A stretch of DNA of 64,000 nucleotides from an alpha proteobacterium U9-1i (GCA_000974665.1 BBSY01000002.1:806001-870000), one strand, 5' to 3'; positions 7,658 to 16,449 are shown, numbered from the stretch's first letter. Numbers and translations: made by a program. Notes: generated by a model not told the origin, from the letters alone.

Positions 7658-8473
7658 GTGCGTTGGATTCTATGCGCGCTTGGCGCGCTTGCCGTGTTTG
7701 CGAGTCCAGCATTCGCCGCGCCGCGCCGCGTCGTTTCGTTGGATTATTGCGCCGATCAATTTGTGCTGGCGTTGGCCGACCGCGCCCAGATCGCAGCGTT
7801 GTCGCGTGGATCGCAACGCGACGATTCCTATTTCCGCGATCGCGCGCGGGGCGTCCGCCAAACACGGGGCACGCTGGAGGAGGTGCTTGCGCTCGCGCCG
7901 GATCTCATCGTCCGATCCTGGGGCGGTCCGTGGGACGCGCAGCGCGTGTACGCGCGCTTCGATGTGCGGGTGCTGCAGGTTGGCGACGCCGTGGATTTCG
8001 CCGCCGCCCGCGCGGATGTGACAGACGCCGCGCGCGTGCTCGGCCATCCCGCGCGCGGCGCGGCAATCGCTGCCGACCTCGACGCGCGCTTAGCGCGCCT
8101 GGCCGCGCAGGCGCCCAGCAGCCGACCGGCCGTGATGTATCTCTCCGCCGGCGGCGCCGTCGCCGGTCGCGGCACGATGGTTGACGCGTTGATTAGCGCC
8201 GCCGGTGGACGCAACGTGCGCACGGAGGAAAGCTGGCGCGTGATGCCGCTTGAGCAAATGGTGGACACGCCGCCAGCGCTGATTGCGCTTGGTTTCTTCG
8301 ATCATGGCCGAACCGGCATGAACGCTTGGCTTCCTGGCCGTCATGTCGCAGTGCAACGCGCGCTCGCGAACGCGAGAACCGTATCGTTGCCATTGGCGGC
8401 AATCTCCTGCGAAGCGTGGACGGCGATCGACGCAGCCGAGCGCATCGGCGCTGCGTTGCGTGACCGCCCATGA
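7658..8473 (+). CDS. btuF: Cobalamin ABC transporter, periplasmic binding protein BtuF-like
   Basis: A 271-residue helical-backbone metal/cobalamin-receptor protein. The signal peptide VRWILCALGALAVFASPAFA is followed by RRVVSLDYCADQFVLALA and the EEVLALAPDLIVRS stretch typical of BtuF/FecB-type receptors. It would capture cobalamin (or its precursor) in the periplasm and pass it to BtuCD. I chose GTG at 7658 because GGAGG stands 5 nt upstream; the in-frame TTG at 7619 falls at the end of the riboswitch. The stop overlaps the btuC start as ATGA. The B12 riboswitch upstream makes cobalamin the likely ligand rather than iron-siderophore. Confidence 0.9.
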   Translation: MRWILCALGALAVFASPAFAAPRRVVSLDYCADQFVLALADRAQIAALSRGSQRDDSYFRDRARGVRQTRGTLEEVLALAPDLIVRSWGGPWDAQRVYARFDVRVLQVGDAVDFAAARADVTDAARVLGHPARGAAIAADLDARLARLAAQAPSSRPAVMYLSAGGAVAGRGTMVDALISAAGGRNVRTEESWRVMPLEQMVDTPPALIALGFFDHGRTGMNAWLPGRHVAVQRALANARTVSLPLAAISCEAWTAIDAAERIGAALRDRP

Positions 8474-9429
8474 TCATGCGTGTCTCTCTGTCCCTCGGCA
8501 CGTTCAGTATCGTCGCGTTGATCACAGCGCTTTGGCTTGGCCCAGTGACGCTCGCCGATCCATTCGCGAGCGATTTGCGCACGCACACCATAGTTTGGGA
8601 CATTCGCTTTCCGCGCGCGCTGACCGCCTGGATCGTCGGTGCGGCGTTGGGCCTCGCCGGCGCGGCGCTGCAAGGTTTGCTGCGTAACCCGCTCGCGGAT
8701 GCGGGTGTGCTGGGACTTTCGGGATTCGCCGCGTTGGGTGCTGTTCTGGCGTTTGCGTTCGGCATGAGCGCTCTGGCGCCGGTCGGCGCTGTTGCGTTCG
8801 CGTTTGCCGCCGCAGCGCTTGTAACATCGCTCGCCGCCGCGGCGCGAGGGCCGGCGAGCCTTGTCTTGATCGGCGTCGGCCTCTCGAGCTTCGCCGGCGG
8901 GCTCATCGCGCTTGCGCTCAATCTTGCGCCCAATCCAGGAGCGTTGTCCGATCTGGTGAATTGGACGTTGGGTTCGGTGGAAGGGCGCTCGCTGCAAGAC
9001 GCTGCGTTGGCCGGAACACTACTTGCCACAGGCGCCGCACTGATCTTCGCTGCTGCACGCGGCTTGCAAGCGTTGACACTTGGAGAGGAATCCGCCGCAG
9101 CGATTGGCGCAGACGTAGGCGCCACGCGTCTGCTCGTTGTGCTGGGCGCGGCGTGCTGCACGGGCGGCGCCACAGCCGTCGCCGGCGTCATCGGATTCGT
9201 CGGCATCGCTGCGCCGCACCTTGTTCGCGCACTTGCCGGCCATGATCCGGCGCGCCTATTGCTGCCAAGCGCGTTGGCCGGCGGGGCGATGCTCGTCTAC
9301 GCGGATTTGATCGTGCGCGTGCTGCCAACCGATACCGAGCTGAAGCTTGGCGTCGCCGCTGCGTTGCTTGGAGGGCCGGTGTTTGCACTCATCGCAGCTC
9401 GTCTCGCAGCGCGGGGAGGCGAAGCATGA
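8470..9429 (+). CDS. btuC: Cobalamin ABC transporter permease (FecCD family)
   Basis: A 319-residue FecCD-type permease with about nine to ten hydrophobic helices. Family signatures include RFPRALTAWIVGAALGLAGAALQGLLRNPLADAGVLGLS near the N-terminus, the GxxxxLxG pattern of the vitamin B12/siderophore importers, and GVIGFVGIAAPHLVRALAGHDPARLLLPS-type coupling sequence at about residues 235-265, which contacts the ATPase. It overlaps btuF and btuD by 4 bp each. It forms the membrane channel of the transporter controlled by the upstream riboswitch. Confidence 0.92.
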   Translation: MIMRVSLSLGTFSIVALITALWLGPVTLADPFASDLRTHTIVWDIRFPRALTAWIVGAALGLAGAALQGLLRNPLADAGVLGLSGFAALGAVLAFAFGMSALAPVGAVAFAFAAAALVTSLAAAARGPASLVLIGVGLSSFAGGLIALALNLAPNPGALSDLVNWTLGSVEGRSLQDAALAGTLLATGAALIFAAARGLQALTLGEESAAAIGADVGATRLLVVLGAACCTGGATAVAGVIGFVGIAAPHLVRALAGHDPARLLLPSALAGGAMLVYADLIVRVLPTDTELKLGVAAALLGGPVFALIAARLAARGGEA

Positions 9430-10190
9430 GCGCGTTGCTCGATCTCACCGCAGCAACGGTGCTTCTCCGTGGCCGCCTTGTATTGGACGCGGTATCTCTA
9501 ACGATCGCGCGGGGCGAGGTCGTCGCGTTGCTCGGTCCCAATGGCGCCGGCAAGACCACCTTGCTGCGCGCTGCGCTCGGCTTGGTGGACGCCGCATTCG
9601 GAACGGTGCGCCTTGGCGGCTCCGACCCGATGTTGCTGTCGGCGCGAGACCGCGCCTTGCGCGCCGCCTATCTGCCACAACGCCCGCAATCGATATGGCC
9701 GCTCAGCGTCGAAGGCCTGGTCGCGCTTGGACGCTACGCATACGGCGCGGCGCCCGATCGGCTGGGTGCGCGCGATCAGACTGCCGTTGACGCGGCCATC
9801 GGCGCATGTGGCCTCGACGCATTGCGTTTGCGGCGCATGGATGAAATCTCGGGCGGCGAGAAGATGCGGGCGCACTTGGCGCGAGCGCTGGCCCAGCAGG
9901 CCCCATTGCTCGTTCTTGACGAGCCCACAGCCGGCCTCGATCCCTCGCAATCGCTCGCAGCCGCAGACATCATGCGCAGTCAAGCGGCCAGCGGTGCAGT
10001 CTTGTTCACCACGCACGACATAAGTCTCGCAGCGCGCGCCGCCGATCGAGTTGTATTGCTGCATGAAGGCGCGGTGTTGGCGGAAGGCCGACCCGAGGTT
10101 TCGTTGACACCGGATGTGCTGCTGCGCGCGTACGGACGAGAGGGGCGTCTGGAGCGCATGGGCTCGGATTTGGTGGCGGTGTTTCGCTGA
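9426..10190 (+). CDS. btuD: Cobalamin ABC transporter ATPase
   Basis: A 254-residue ABC ATPase: Walker A GPNGAGKTT near residues 38-46, Q-loop in YLPQRPQ, signature ISGGEKMRAHLARAL, Walker B LLVLDEPTAGLD, and switch histidine in FTTHD. The signature reads SGGEK rather than the commoner SGGQ/SGGER, still within the family range. It closes the btuFCD operon and ends one base before the convergent acyl-CoA synthetase stop. It powers import of cobalamin across the inner membrane. Confidence 0.92.
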   Translation: MSALLDLTAATVLLRGRLVLDAVSLTIARGEVVALLGPNGAGKTTLLRAALGLVDAAFGTVRLGGSDPMLLSARDRALRAAYLPQRPQSIWPLSVEGLVALGRYAYGAAPDRLGARDQTAVDAAIGACGLDALRLRRMDEISGGEKMRAHLARALAQQAPLLVLDEPTAGLDPSQSLAAADIMRSQAASGAVLFTTHDISLAARAADRVVLLHEGAVLAEGRPEVSLTPDVLLRAYGREGRLERMGSDLVAVFR

Positions 10191-11990
10191 TTAAAGCTTG
10201 AACGCGCCGCTTTGAATTTTCGCGTAAAGATCGGGCGTCACACGCACGTAGGCGCGTTGCTCGGGGTGATCGAACCACACTGCGTGTTCGCACTTACTCG
10301 GATCGAAGCCTTCCCGGACCAGATCGACTTTTCGATATTTGAAGGTGCCCGTGGTTTCGATGGCGGGCTGTATGCGAATGAACAGGGGCCGCGCATAGGT
10401 CGGCAACTCGCGCGCCAGAAAATCGCGCAATCCGTCGAGCTTGAAGTCCGCTCCCGGCGTAATGGCCGCCATACCGGCGCGGCCATCGATGTGATCCAGT
10501 TTCACGCCATAGACATTCACTTCGTCGGCGCCTGGATAGCGGGCGATCATTTCCGCGACCTCGGTGGTTGATACGTTCTCGCCCTTCCAGCGGAACGTGT
10601 CGCCGATGCGGTCCACGAAATAGAAATAGCCGTCCTCATCCTCACGCATCAGATCGCCTGTGCGGAACCAGGCATCGCCAATCGCGAAGGCATCCCGCAA
10701 AATCTTCCGCTCGGACGCGGCTTTGTCGGCGTAGCCGGAATAGCCGCCGCGCGCATCGTCCTTAATCAAGCCGATCGCTTCGCCCACTTCGCCAACCGCA
10801 CAGGGCTGACACAAACCGTCTGGCCCGCGGATCGGCTGCTCGGCGTCAACGTCGAAGCGCACCAGGCGCACTTGGAAATTGCCGCGCAAATAATGTGGCA
10901 CGCGGCCTACCGCGCCGGGTTTGCCATCAAAATTGAACAGCGAGACGTTGCCTTCAGTTGACCCGTAAAATTCGAGAATGCGCGGTACGTTGAAGCGCTT
11001 CTGAAACTCCGTCCACACTTCCGGACGCAGGCCATTGCCGAACCCCAAGCGCAATCGATGCGCACGTTCCTTGGGGTGTGGCGGTTGGTTCGCGAGGTAG
11101 CGGCACAGTTCGCCGATATACACAAACATCGTACAATCGTGGTCGGCGACATCATCCCAGAAATGCGACGCGGAGAACTTCCGCCGCAATACGAAGGTGC
11201 CGCCGTTGAGAAACGCCGCGCCTGCGCTGCACAAGCCACCGGTTGAATGGTACAGCGGCAGTGCGCAATAGATGCGGTCCTCAGCGTTCGATCCGGTCGA
11301 TCCTGCGAAACCGCGCATATAAAGCTGCGCGCGCGTATGGGCGATCTTGGCAGCCTTCGGCATGCCGGTGGTGCCGGACGTGTAGATATAGAGCGCGGTG
11401 TCGCGGGCGCGGAGCGAGGCGCGGACGCCGCGTGGCGGCCGCTCCGGGGCAAGCTTTGGCGTTTTCAGATCGAGCGCGCGGCGCCCGTCAGCCAGGATGC
11501 CGTCCGCGTCGATCACCCACAATGTCAGCGGTCGGGCAAGGCCCGCGCGGATCGTCTCGTAGGCTGCTAAGCTCTCCGTGTCGGTGAGGACGTGGCTCGC
11601 GCCTGAGATCGACAAACAATGCGCGAGCGCCGCACCGGTCAGGTTGTTGTTGATAAGAGCCGCCGCCACGCCGCGTTTCGCGAGGCCCATCCAAGCCGGA
11701 ATGTATTCCGCGCGGTTTGGCATGAGCAGCGCGACAGTGTCGCCCGGCTTCAGGCCTTCCGCATCGCTCCACGCCGCGAAGCGGTTCGCAAGCGCATCGA
11801 GTTGACGGTAGCTCAGCCGCTCGCCTTCGAAAATCAGAGCGGTGTGGTCGGCGTACTTATCGACAGCGGCTTCCCAATCATCGCAGATCAGCCAATTGGA
11901 CTCGGGATCGATGCTGCGGACACGCAAAAGCGTCCGCGCCAAACTCGCGAAGAATCTGAATTCTCGGCTGATCCGCTCCAGCAGGTTCAT
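10191..11990 (-). CDS. Long-chain fatty-acyl-CoA synthetase (FadD6/FATP-like)
   Basis: A 599-residue ANL-superfamily enzyme. The AMP-binding motif YTSGTTGMPKAAK lies near residue 210, the YGSTEG motif (EFYGSTEGN) near 345 and the TGDLMREDEDGYFYFVDRIGDTFRWKGENVST hinge region at about 460-490. The opening residues, with a hydrophobic helix, the NLTG motif and the LFIRI...TGTFKYRK end, resemble the FATP/very-long-chain acyl-CoA synthetase (SLC27, FadD6) group rather than E. coli FadD. It activates fatty acids to acyl-CoA at the inner membrane for degradation or lipid synthesis. It stands alone, convergent with btuD. Confidence 0.9.
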   Translation of the reverse strand: MNLLERISREFRFFASLARTLLRVRSIDPESNWLICDDWEAAVDKYADHTALIFEGERLSYRQLDALANRFAAWSDAEGLKPGDTVALLMPNRAEYIPAWMGLAKRGVAAALINNNLTGAALAHCLSISGASHVLTDTESLAAYETIRAGLARPLTLWVIDADGILADGRRALDLKTPKLAPERPPRGVRASLRARDTALYIYTSGTTGMPKAAKIAHTRAQLYMRGFAGSTGSNAEDRIYCALPLYHSTGGLCSAGAAFLNGGTFVLRRKFSASHFWDDVADHDCTMFVYIGELCRYLANQPPHPKERAHRLRLGFGNGLRPEVWTEFQKRFNVPRILEFYGSTEGNVSLFNFDGKPGAVGRVPHYLRGNFQVRLVRFDVDAEQPIRGPDGLCQPCAVGEVGEAIGLIKDDARGGYSGYADKAASERKILRDAFAIGDAWFRTGDLMREDEDGYFYFVDRIGDTFRWKGENVSTTEVAEMIARYPGADEVNVYGVKLDHIDGRAGMAAITPGADFKLDGLRDFLARELPTYARPLFIRIQPAIETTGTFKYRKVDLVREGFDPSKCEHAVWFDHPEQRAYVRVTPDLYAKIQSGAFKL

Positions 11991-12044
11991 CGTGATTGAA
12001 CGTAGGGAGCTTCGCGTTAACGGACTATAGCGCAGCGCGTCGCA

Positions 12045-12968
12045 CTAGCGACGGCGGCGCGCCAAATCCGCCTCCGCGGCGATGTGCCCAAAACTGCCCC
12101 AATCAGATGCGGAATCGATGGTGGTGAGGCGGGCCCGTGCGTCGCGAGAGCGGCCCTGGATCAGCGCCTGCGCCGCCAAACCGTAGGCGACACTGGTTGA
12201 GCCAGGGTTCGAACCGCCAGCGGCCTCTGCCTCCAAAGCCGCGCAATCGCCTTCCCCTTTGAAGCAAAGCGCGAGCCGATAATAGCCGCCGTTTTCGATT
12301 ACGGTCCAATCGGCCCGCACTGGCGCTAAGGCCGCGGCCGCCGCCTGCCGATCGCCGGCGCGCGCAAGCGAAAGGTAAAGCCAGTACCGGCTCGCAGCGG
12401 CGGAATCGGAGTTGGCCGAAAGCGCGACAGCGCCGGCGAACGTGCGCGCGGCGGCGTCGAAATCGCCCTTGAGGTAGTGCGCGAGCGCGAGGTGATAGGC
12501 GATGTTGCCTTTCAGTGTTGACGTCGGCACGCCGGATGCGTTTGGCATGCCGTCGGGCTCCACGTCATCCGGACGGTCGGCCATCAACGCCTCCGCGCGC
12601 GTCAAAGCGGCGATCGCATCGTCGATGCGCCGCACCGTGATCAAGCGGTGCCCGAGGTGGCGCGGGAAACGCGCGTCTTGCGGATGCCGTGCGGCGCCGG
12701 CTTCAAACGCCGCGATCGCGTCGCGATATCGGCCGAGATAGCCGAGCCGCCGACCTGCCCAGATCGCCGCGTCGGCATCGTTGGGATTGGCTGCGAGCGC
12801 CGCTTGCGCCTCCGCCAACAAACGCTCCTGCGTCGCGCGTGCTTCAGCGCTGACCGTGGGGCGTTCCAGCGGCGCGCCAGAAAACGTCCGCGCCTCGATC
12901 TCCTGCGCCGACGCGGGCGCGGCGATCGCCATGAATGCAAGCATTCCAAATACAATCGCCGCGCGCAT
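12045..12968 (-). CDS. Exported TPR-repeat protein
   Basis: A 307-residue protein with an N-terminal signal peptide (MRAAIVFGMLAFMAIAAPASAQ, cut after ASA) followed by helical repeats with TPR spacing (AIWAGRRLGYLGRYRDAIAAFEAGAARHPQDARF; HLALAHYLKGDFDAAARTFAGAVALS; QALIQGRSRDARARL). It is probably a periplasmic scaffold, function unknown. I take ATG 12968 because GGGAG precedes it by 7 nt; the track start five residues earlier has no site. It lies 54 bp downstream of the aspartyl-protease-like gene on the same strand and may be co-transcribed with it. Confidence 0.75.
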   Translation of the reverse strand: MRAAIVFGMLAFMAIAAPASAQEIEARTFSGAPLERPTVSAEARATQERLLAEAQAALAANPNDADAAIWAGRRLGYLGRYRDAIAAFEAGAARHPQDARFPRHLGHRLITVRRIDDAIAALTRAEALMADRPDDVEPDGMPNASGVPTSTLKGNIAYHLALAHYLKGDFDAAARTFAGAVALSANSDSAAASRYWLYLSLARAGDRQAAAAALAPVRADWTVIENGGYYRLALCFKGEGDCAALEAEAAGGSNPGSTSVAYGLAAQALIQGRSRDARARLTTIDSASDWGSFGHIAAEADLARRRR

Positions 12969-13022
12969 CGCCGTCTCCCTCACGCGCCGAGCTTAGGCGG
13001 CGGCGAGCGGCGCCGGCAAGCC

Positions 13023-13880
13023 TTAGCCGTTCGCGCGCGCCCAGATGCGTCGTTCGGCGGGATCGAGCGTGATCGTCATCTGGTTGAGCAATCCCATGCC
13101 CACATTCAGGAAGGGCAACCCTTCAATGAGGCCGATCTCCGGATCGGTCAGCGTCAGCGGCCCGACGCGGACCTGTCCGCGCAATTGCGCCCGATAGCGT
13201 GCGCGTTCGCCATCGACGAAGCGGGCCACACCCACGCGCTCCGGGGGCGCTACCAGCGGAAGCGACGACGCCATCGCGTAGGGGAACGTCAGCGTGTGCG
13301 GCGCGCCGGTGTCGAGGTGCGCGACGAAGTCTTGCCCGGCCACATGCACGTCAATACCCGGCAAGGGGTGGCCGCCGCTTTGATAGGGGATCGCCACGCC
13401 CTCCGGCAAATTCGCGTCGGTTTTCTCGCGCACCCGCAATTCATTGCGGGCGAAATCGAGCGTCACCAATTGGCCGCGAAACGTATTCGGACTCAGCACG
13501 CCGGCGCGTTCCAAATGAGCGGGCAGCGGCATCGCCACGGCGTTGAATTCCGGCAGCTGCGCGTCGCCGATGCGCGCGCCGCTGATGGCGGTGCGGAAGC
13601 CTTGCAAAGGCGTGCCGCCAATCGGGCTGCCGATCTGCGCTTCGCCGTTGTTGGCGAGCGACCAAGCGCGTGCGCGTTCGATCTCGACCACGTTGCCCGC
13701 GGCGCCGGTATCGAAGATCCACAATTCCGCCGGCCGATCGCCTACGCTGACGGAGAGCGCCGGGCGCGTGCCGCTCATATCGAAATGGTAGATTTGCTCC
13801 GCCTCGGCGGGCGCGACGATCAATGTGATGGGCGAGACGAACGCCATGGCAATCGTCATCAGGATGGTTCTGGGTGTCAT
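13023..13880 (-). CDS. Exported retropepsin-like aspartyl protease family protein
   Basis: A 285-residue protein with a signal peptide (cut near AEA-EQ) and two D-T-G motifs: FDTGAAGNVV about residue 57 and HLDTGAPHTLTFP about residue 180, each at the start of a beta lobe. This matches the bacterial aspartyl-protease (gag-polyprotein-protease-like) family that has two tandem lobes in one chain. The first site keeps D-T-G-A, so activity is possible. The start at 13880 has a strong GGAGGAG three bases upstream; the longer frame to 13997 is unlikely. It sits between a lipoprotein gene and the TPR gene in one direction. Confidence 0.75.
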   Translation of the reverse strand: MTPRTILMTIAMAFVSPITLIVAPAEAEQIYHFDMSGTRPALSVSVGDRPAELWIFDTGAAGNVVEIERARAWSLANNGEAQIGSPIGGTPLQGFRTAISGARIGDAQLPEFNAVAMPLPAHLERAGVLSPNTFRGQLVTLDFARNELRVREKTDANLPEGVAIPYQSGGHPLPGIDVHVAGQDFVAHLDTGAPHTLTFPYAMASSLPLVAPPERVGVARFVDGERARYRAQLRGQVRVGPLTLTDPEIGLIEGLPFLNVGMGLLNQMTITLDPAERRIWARANG

Positions 13881-13950
13881 GTGCTCCTCCGTTGGCGCGG
13901 AGGTAGGGCCGGCGCGTTGCGCGGCGATTGCGGCTCTGTTGCGCTTTGTT

Positions 13951-14721
13951 TCAGGAGGGCGCTTCGCAATCGTCCCAGTGTGATCGCAGACGATCACGCC
14001 ATTCCGCTTCGCCGCCGTGCGACACGCCTTCGAGCGTCAGGCGAAAATTCGCATAGCCAGGATGGTTGGGCTGCGCGAAGCGCGCCTCCAGTACGTGCCC
14101 TTCGTCCGCATCGAGCCACAATTGGCCATGCAGCGCGCCGCGCACCTCGTAGCGCAAAGCCGGTTGGCCGAAGCGCACATCATCACCGGCAAAGCCGGCG
14201 CTGATCTCGCCCATTGGCCGAAACAGATCAGCCACGCCGTCTTCAGGCCATGCGAGTGCTGCCCACAAGCTGAAGCTTTCTCGCGGCGCCGGCTTGCCGG
14301 CCATGCGCGCATTGAGATCGGCGAGATCGAAATCGTAGAGAACCCAGTTCGCGCCGCCGAGCGGAATGGTCTGTTCCAAATTCATCGCCGGAATGCGGGC
14401 ATGGATCGCGCCATCGCGCACATCGAGCCAAGCGAATTGCTCTTGTGTGCCATCCTCCGCGACACGGCCGCCGACAAGCTCTGTCGCTTGCATCGTCGCT
14501 GGATCGAACGTCGCCGTTACGAACGCGGCGTTGCCGCAGCGCTCCACGGATTTGTACACCTCCACATGCGTCGCGTCGGGGCGATAGACCCACACATTCT
14601 CCGGCAGGCCGCCGTCTTGGTTGGAGCGCAGATAATGCAAAATGGCCGGTGCGGCCTGGGGCGGCGGCGCTGTGGCGCAAGCCGAGAGCGCGAGCGCGGC
14701 GAGGAGGGCGGAAGCTTTCAT
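13951..14721 (-). CDS. Putative lipoprotein of unknown function
   Basis: A 256-residue protein beginning MKASALLAALALSAC, a short signal peptide with a lipobox (LSAC), so it is predicted to be lipid-anchored at the outer or inner membrane. The rest is beta-rich and has no motif I recognise; W, D and G-rich stretches (WLDVRDGAIHARIP, YDFDLADLN) suggest an LolA- or DUF-type lipocalin-like beta fold, which is a guess. It overlaps nothing and is followed after 70 bp by the aspartyl-protease-like gene. A GTG five codons upstream (14736) is an alternative start. Confidence 0.7.
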   Translation of the reverse strand: MKASALLAALALSACATAPPPQAAPAILHYLRSNQDGGLPENVWVYRPDATHVEVYKSVERCGNAAFVTATFDPATMQATELVGGRVAEDGTQEQFAWLDVRDGAIHARIPAMNLEQTIPLGGANWVLYDFDLADLNARMAGKPAPRESFSLWAALAWPEDGVADLFRPMGEISAGFAGDDVRFGQPALRYEVRGALHGQLWLDADEGHVLEARFAQPNHPGYANFRLTLEGVSHGGEAEWRDRLRSHWDDCEAPS

Positions 14722-14759
14722 GCCCCCATGATGCACCCAGACCCGCGCCCGGATGCGGA

Positions 14760-15017
14760 TTAGTTTGGCGCGCCGCCTTCGGGGTACACGCCCGCGAGAT
14801 CCATCAGCCAGCGGCCGGGCGGATTGATCGCGGCGAGAAAGCTCCGCGCGTGCGTCTCGGCGATTTCCTGCGACGCAAACGCATCCGGCCCCGCTTGAAT
14901 GCCGGGTGACACCCAGCCGAGCCGGCCGAGATTCAGCACCCGATACACATAATAATAGTTCCGCCAGCGTTTGGCCGGCGGCGTGCGTGTCGCGGGGCGG
15001 GGTTGAACGTCGAGCAT
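14760..15017 (-). CDS. Small uncharacterised protein, copy 1 of a local paralogous pair
   Basis: An 85-residue protein starting MLDVQPRPATRT. It aligns over about 70 residues with the product of 15773-16036: both have K-x-W-R-N-x-Y near residue 20, a G-P-D-x-F-x-S-x-(D/E)-I-A-E-x-H-A helix around 45, and end in x-Y/G-PEG. The role is unknown; size and lack of a signal peptide suggest a cytoplasmic protein. The frame is open upstream to 15236, but that part has Arg-rich shadow composition and covers the structured gap, so the MLD start shared with copy 2 is used. Confidence 0.65.
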   Translation of the reverse strand: MLDVQPRPATRTPPAKRWRNYYYVYRVLNLGRLGWVSPGIQAGPDAFASQEIAETHARSFLAAINPPGRWLMDLAGVYPEGGAPN

Positions 15018-15120
15018 TGGGCTCAACATGGGGCGCCGCGCCGGGATTGTCAGCCCGCGCGTCAGCGTACGGCGGTGAAGCCTCCGAAAAAAGCGTGCGC
15101 CCAACTCAAAAGAGAGGGCC

Positions 15121-15193
15121 GGGGACGCGGCATTGCGCGTCGCAAAAGGTGCGCGGTTGGCTCCGCGCGTGTGACGCGTAAAACCGCGTCCCC
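15121..15193. other. Nested three-stem hairpin, possible structured RNA
   Basis: A perfect 10-bp inverted repeat (GGGGACGCGG at 15121-15130 with CCGCGTCCCC at 15184-15193) encloses a second 8-bp stem (15134-15141 with 15173-15180, one G-U pair) and an inner 6-bp hairpin (GCGCGG 15151-15156 with CCGCGC 15163-15168). The stems are stacked in order, so the segment can fold into one long rod on either strand. There is no run of T at either end as in a terminator. It could be a small RNA, part of a repeat, or a DNA cruciform. Confidence 0.4.
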
Positions 15194-15718
15194 GCGATCG
15201 TTTGAGGCATCGGGACGGCGCGGGGAGATGTTTCACTCTCCTGGCTCATTCACCCGATGGCGTGCAGGCCGGCCGTGTTCAGACGCCCGGACCTCGCATT
15301 CCCCACGGTTCGCGCCTTACGCTGCTCTCCCGCGGGCTTTGGTGTGCTCTGTCGCCTCCGTTGCCGGAGGGTGTGCGACGCTTGGCTTCGGCGCGCCCGC
15401 CTTCACCACACGCCGCGCTCTTCCCGGTAGCGAGAAGAGAACGGACAGCACCTCACGCTCGATCGCATCATCCCCGCATCGGCTGAACAGGTGTACCGAC
15501 TGCCCTCTCGCGCGGGAATGATGCGCGGAGTGTACGGGCGGTGTTGGTGGTGTGGGATAGATTTTTGCGGAACGCTTGTGGCGCTTGAGGTTTGTGGCGT
15601 GGCGTGGGGGATAGGGCGCCTTCACCTCCGCTTGAGGGGAGGGGATCGAGGGGCGGGGTGATGCGCTAGCGGTTCAGGAGTGCGCGCCTTGTGCCAAAGC
15701 GATCAGCGTCGGCGCTTC

Positions 15719-15760
15719 ACCCCACCCCCTGCCCCCTCCCCTCAAGGGGAGGGGGTTCAC
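15719..15760. repeat. Short palindromic repeat (CCCCTCCCCT type)
   Basis: An 11-bp perfect stem, CCCCCTCCCCT at 15732-15742 and AGGGGAGGGGG at 15745-15755, separated by CA. An inverted, shorter relative with CTTGAGGGGAGGGG occurs at 15625-15660. Similar palindromes at 16143-16300 and 17455-17497 show these belong to a family of REP-like repeats spread through this accessory patch. Confidence 0.6.
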
Positions 15761-15772
15761 TGTTGCGCGACA

Positions 15773-16036
15773 CTAGTCCGACGGCTCCTCGCCTTCCGGC
15801 AAGGCGCCGAGATAGTCGAACCAGCTTCGCGTGTGGGGAAAGACGGCGGCGATGAAGTCGAGCGCGTGTTGCTCGGCGATGTCCTTGGAGGGGAAGAGGT
15901 CCGGGCCGCGCGTGAGGCCCGGATGCCAAACGCCGACGCGCTTCGTCACGCCCATGCGCTTATGGACGCGATACCAATTGCGCCAGTGCTTGGCCGGCGC
16001 CGCAGGCTTTGTGAGCCGCTCTTGGAGGTCGAGCAT
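15773..16036 (-). CDS. Small uncharacterised protein, copy 2 of a local paralogous pair
   Basis: An 87-residue protein, MLDLQERLTKPAAPAKHWRN onward, homologous to the product of 14760-15017. Shared positions include the K-x-WRN-x-Y stretch, GP-D-x-F-x-S-K/Q-D/E-I-AE-x-HA, and the final PEG. Conserved aromatic and charged residues in the middle suggest a small folded domain, perhaps a binding module. No signal peptide or membrane helix. I do not recognise a characterised family. A repeat palindrome lies just past its stop. Confidence 0.7.
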   Translation of the reverse strand: MLDLQERLTKPAAPAKHWRNWYRVHKRMGVTKRVGVWHPGLTRGPDLFPSKDIAEQHALDFIAAVFPHTRSWFDYLGALPEGEEPSD

Positions 16037-16449
16037 GCGCGCGACATAGGGAGCGGGCGGCGGATGTCAGGGGCGCAAGGGAATTATTTTTGCCGGCGCT
16101 TAGGCGCGTGGAGCAAAGTGAGTGTCGTCCCTTTCATTTTTTCACCTCGCCCCCGCGAGGGGGAGAGGTCGCTCGCGTGAGCGAGCGGGTGAGGGGGCGC
16201 GCGTCAAGGATAGCGCGGCCTTTGATGCGGCGCCGCTTCCTGACAACCGCCCCCTCATCCGGCGCTTCGCGCCACCTTCTCCCCCTCGCGGGGGAGAAGG
16301 GAGTGCCATGCGTCCCCGTCGCTCGCGCGTTCGACGGAAGCGGTGTGTCACCCTTTCAGGGGGTTAGGCGGGTGAGGGTGTTGGATTGAGGCAAGGCTAT
16401 TCCGCGCCTGCGGACGTATTGCAAAGTTTAAGCGTGAACACCTGCCGAC
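16037..16449. repeat. Intergenic tract with two inverted copies of a REP-like element
   Basis: This 413-bp gap contains one element at about 16143-16198 (GCCCCCGCGAGGGGG core, then TCGCTCGCGTGAGCGAGCG) and an inverted relative at about 16249-16311, whose core is an 11-bp perfect stem with a TCGC loop (CCTTCTCCCCC 16275-16285, GGGGGAGAAGG 16290-16300). The two copies face each other, so they could also pair into a long hairpin. No gene is convincing; the open frames here read through the repeats on both strands. Confidence 0.65.

Larger units (their letters stand above)
15018..15772. other. 755-bp non-coding gap with structured and repeat sequence
   Basis: No convincing gene lies here. The left part (15100-15200) holds a long nested inverted repeat, described separately; the middle (15200-15560) is G/C-rich with several short palindromes and open frames on both strands that look like composition shadows; the right part (15610-15760) has two inverted copies of a CCCCTCCCCT-type palindrome. 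The gap separates the two copies of the small paralogous protein. The whole stretch may be a repetitive element that recurs elsewhere in the genome. Confidence 0.6.

Noticed and set aside
12648-14204. A 518-codon open frame on the plus strand across the TPR, aspartyl-protease-like and lipoprotein genes
   Set aside because: It is antisense to three better-supported genes with signal peptides and ribosome sites, and its product is Arg/His-rich, typical of high-GC shadow frames.
15317-15625. Minus-strand open frame of 102 codons in the structured gap
   Set aside because: Arg/Pro/Ala-rich with no ribosome site; several frames overlap here on both strands, so it is likely part of a repeat rather than a gene.
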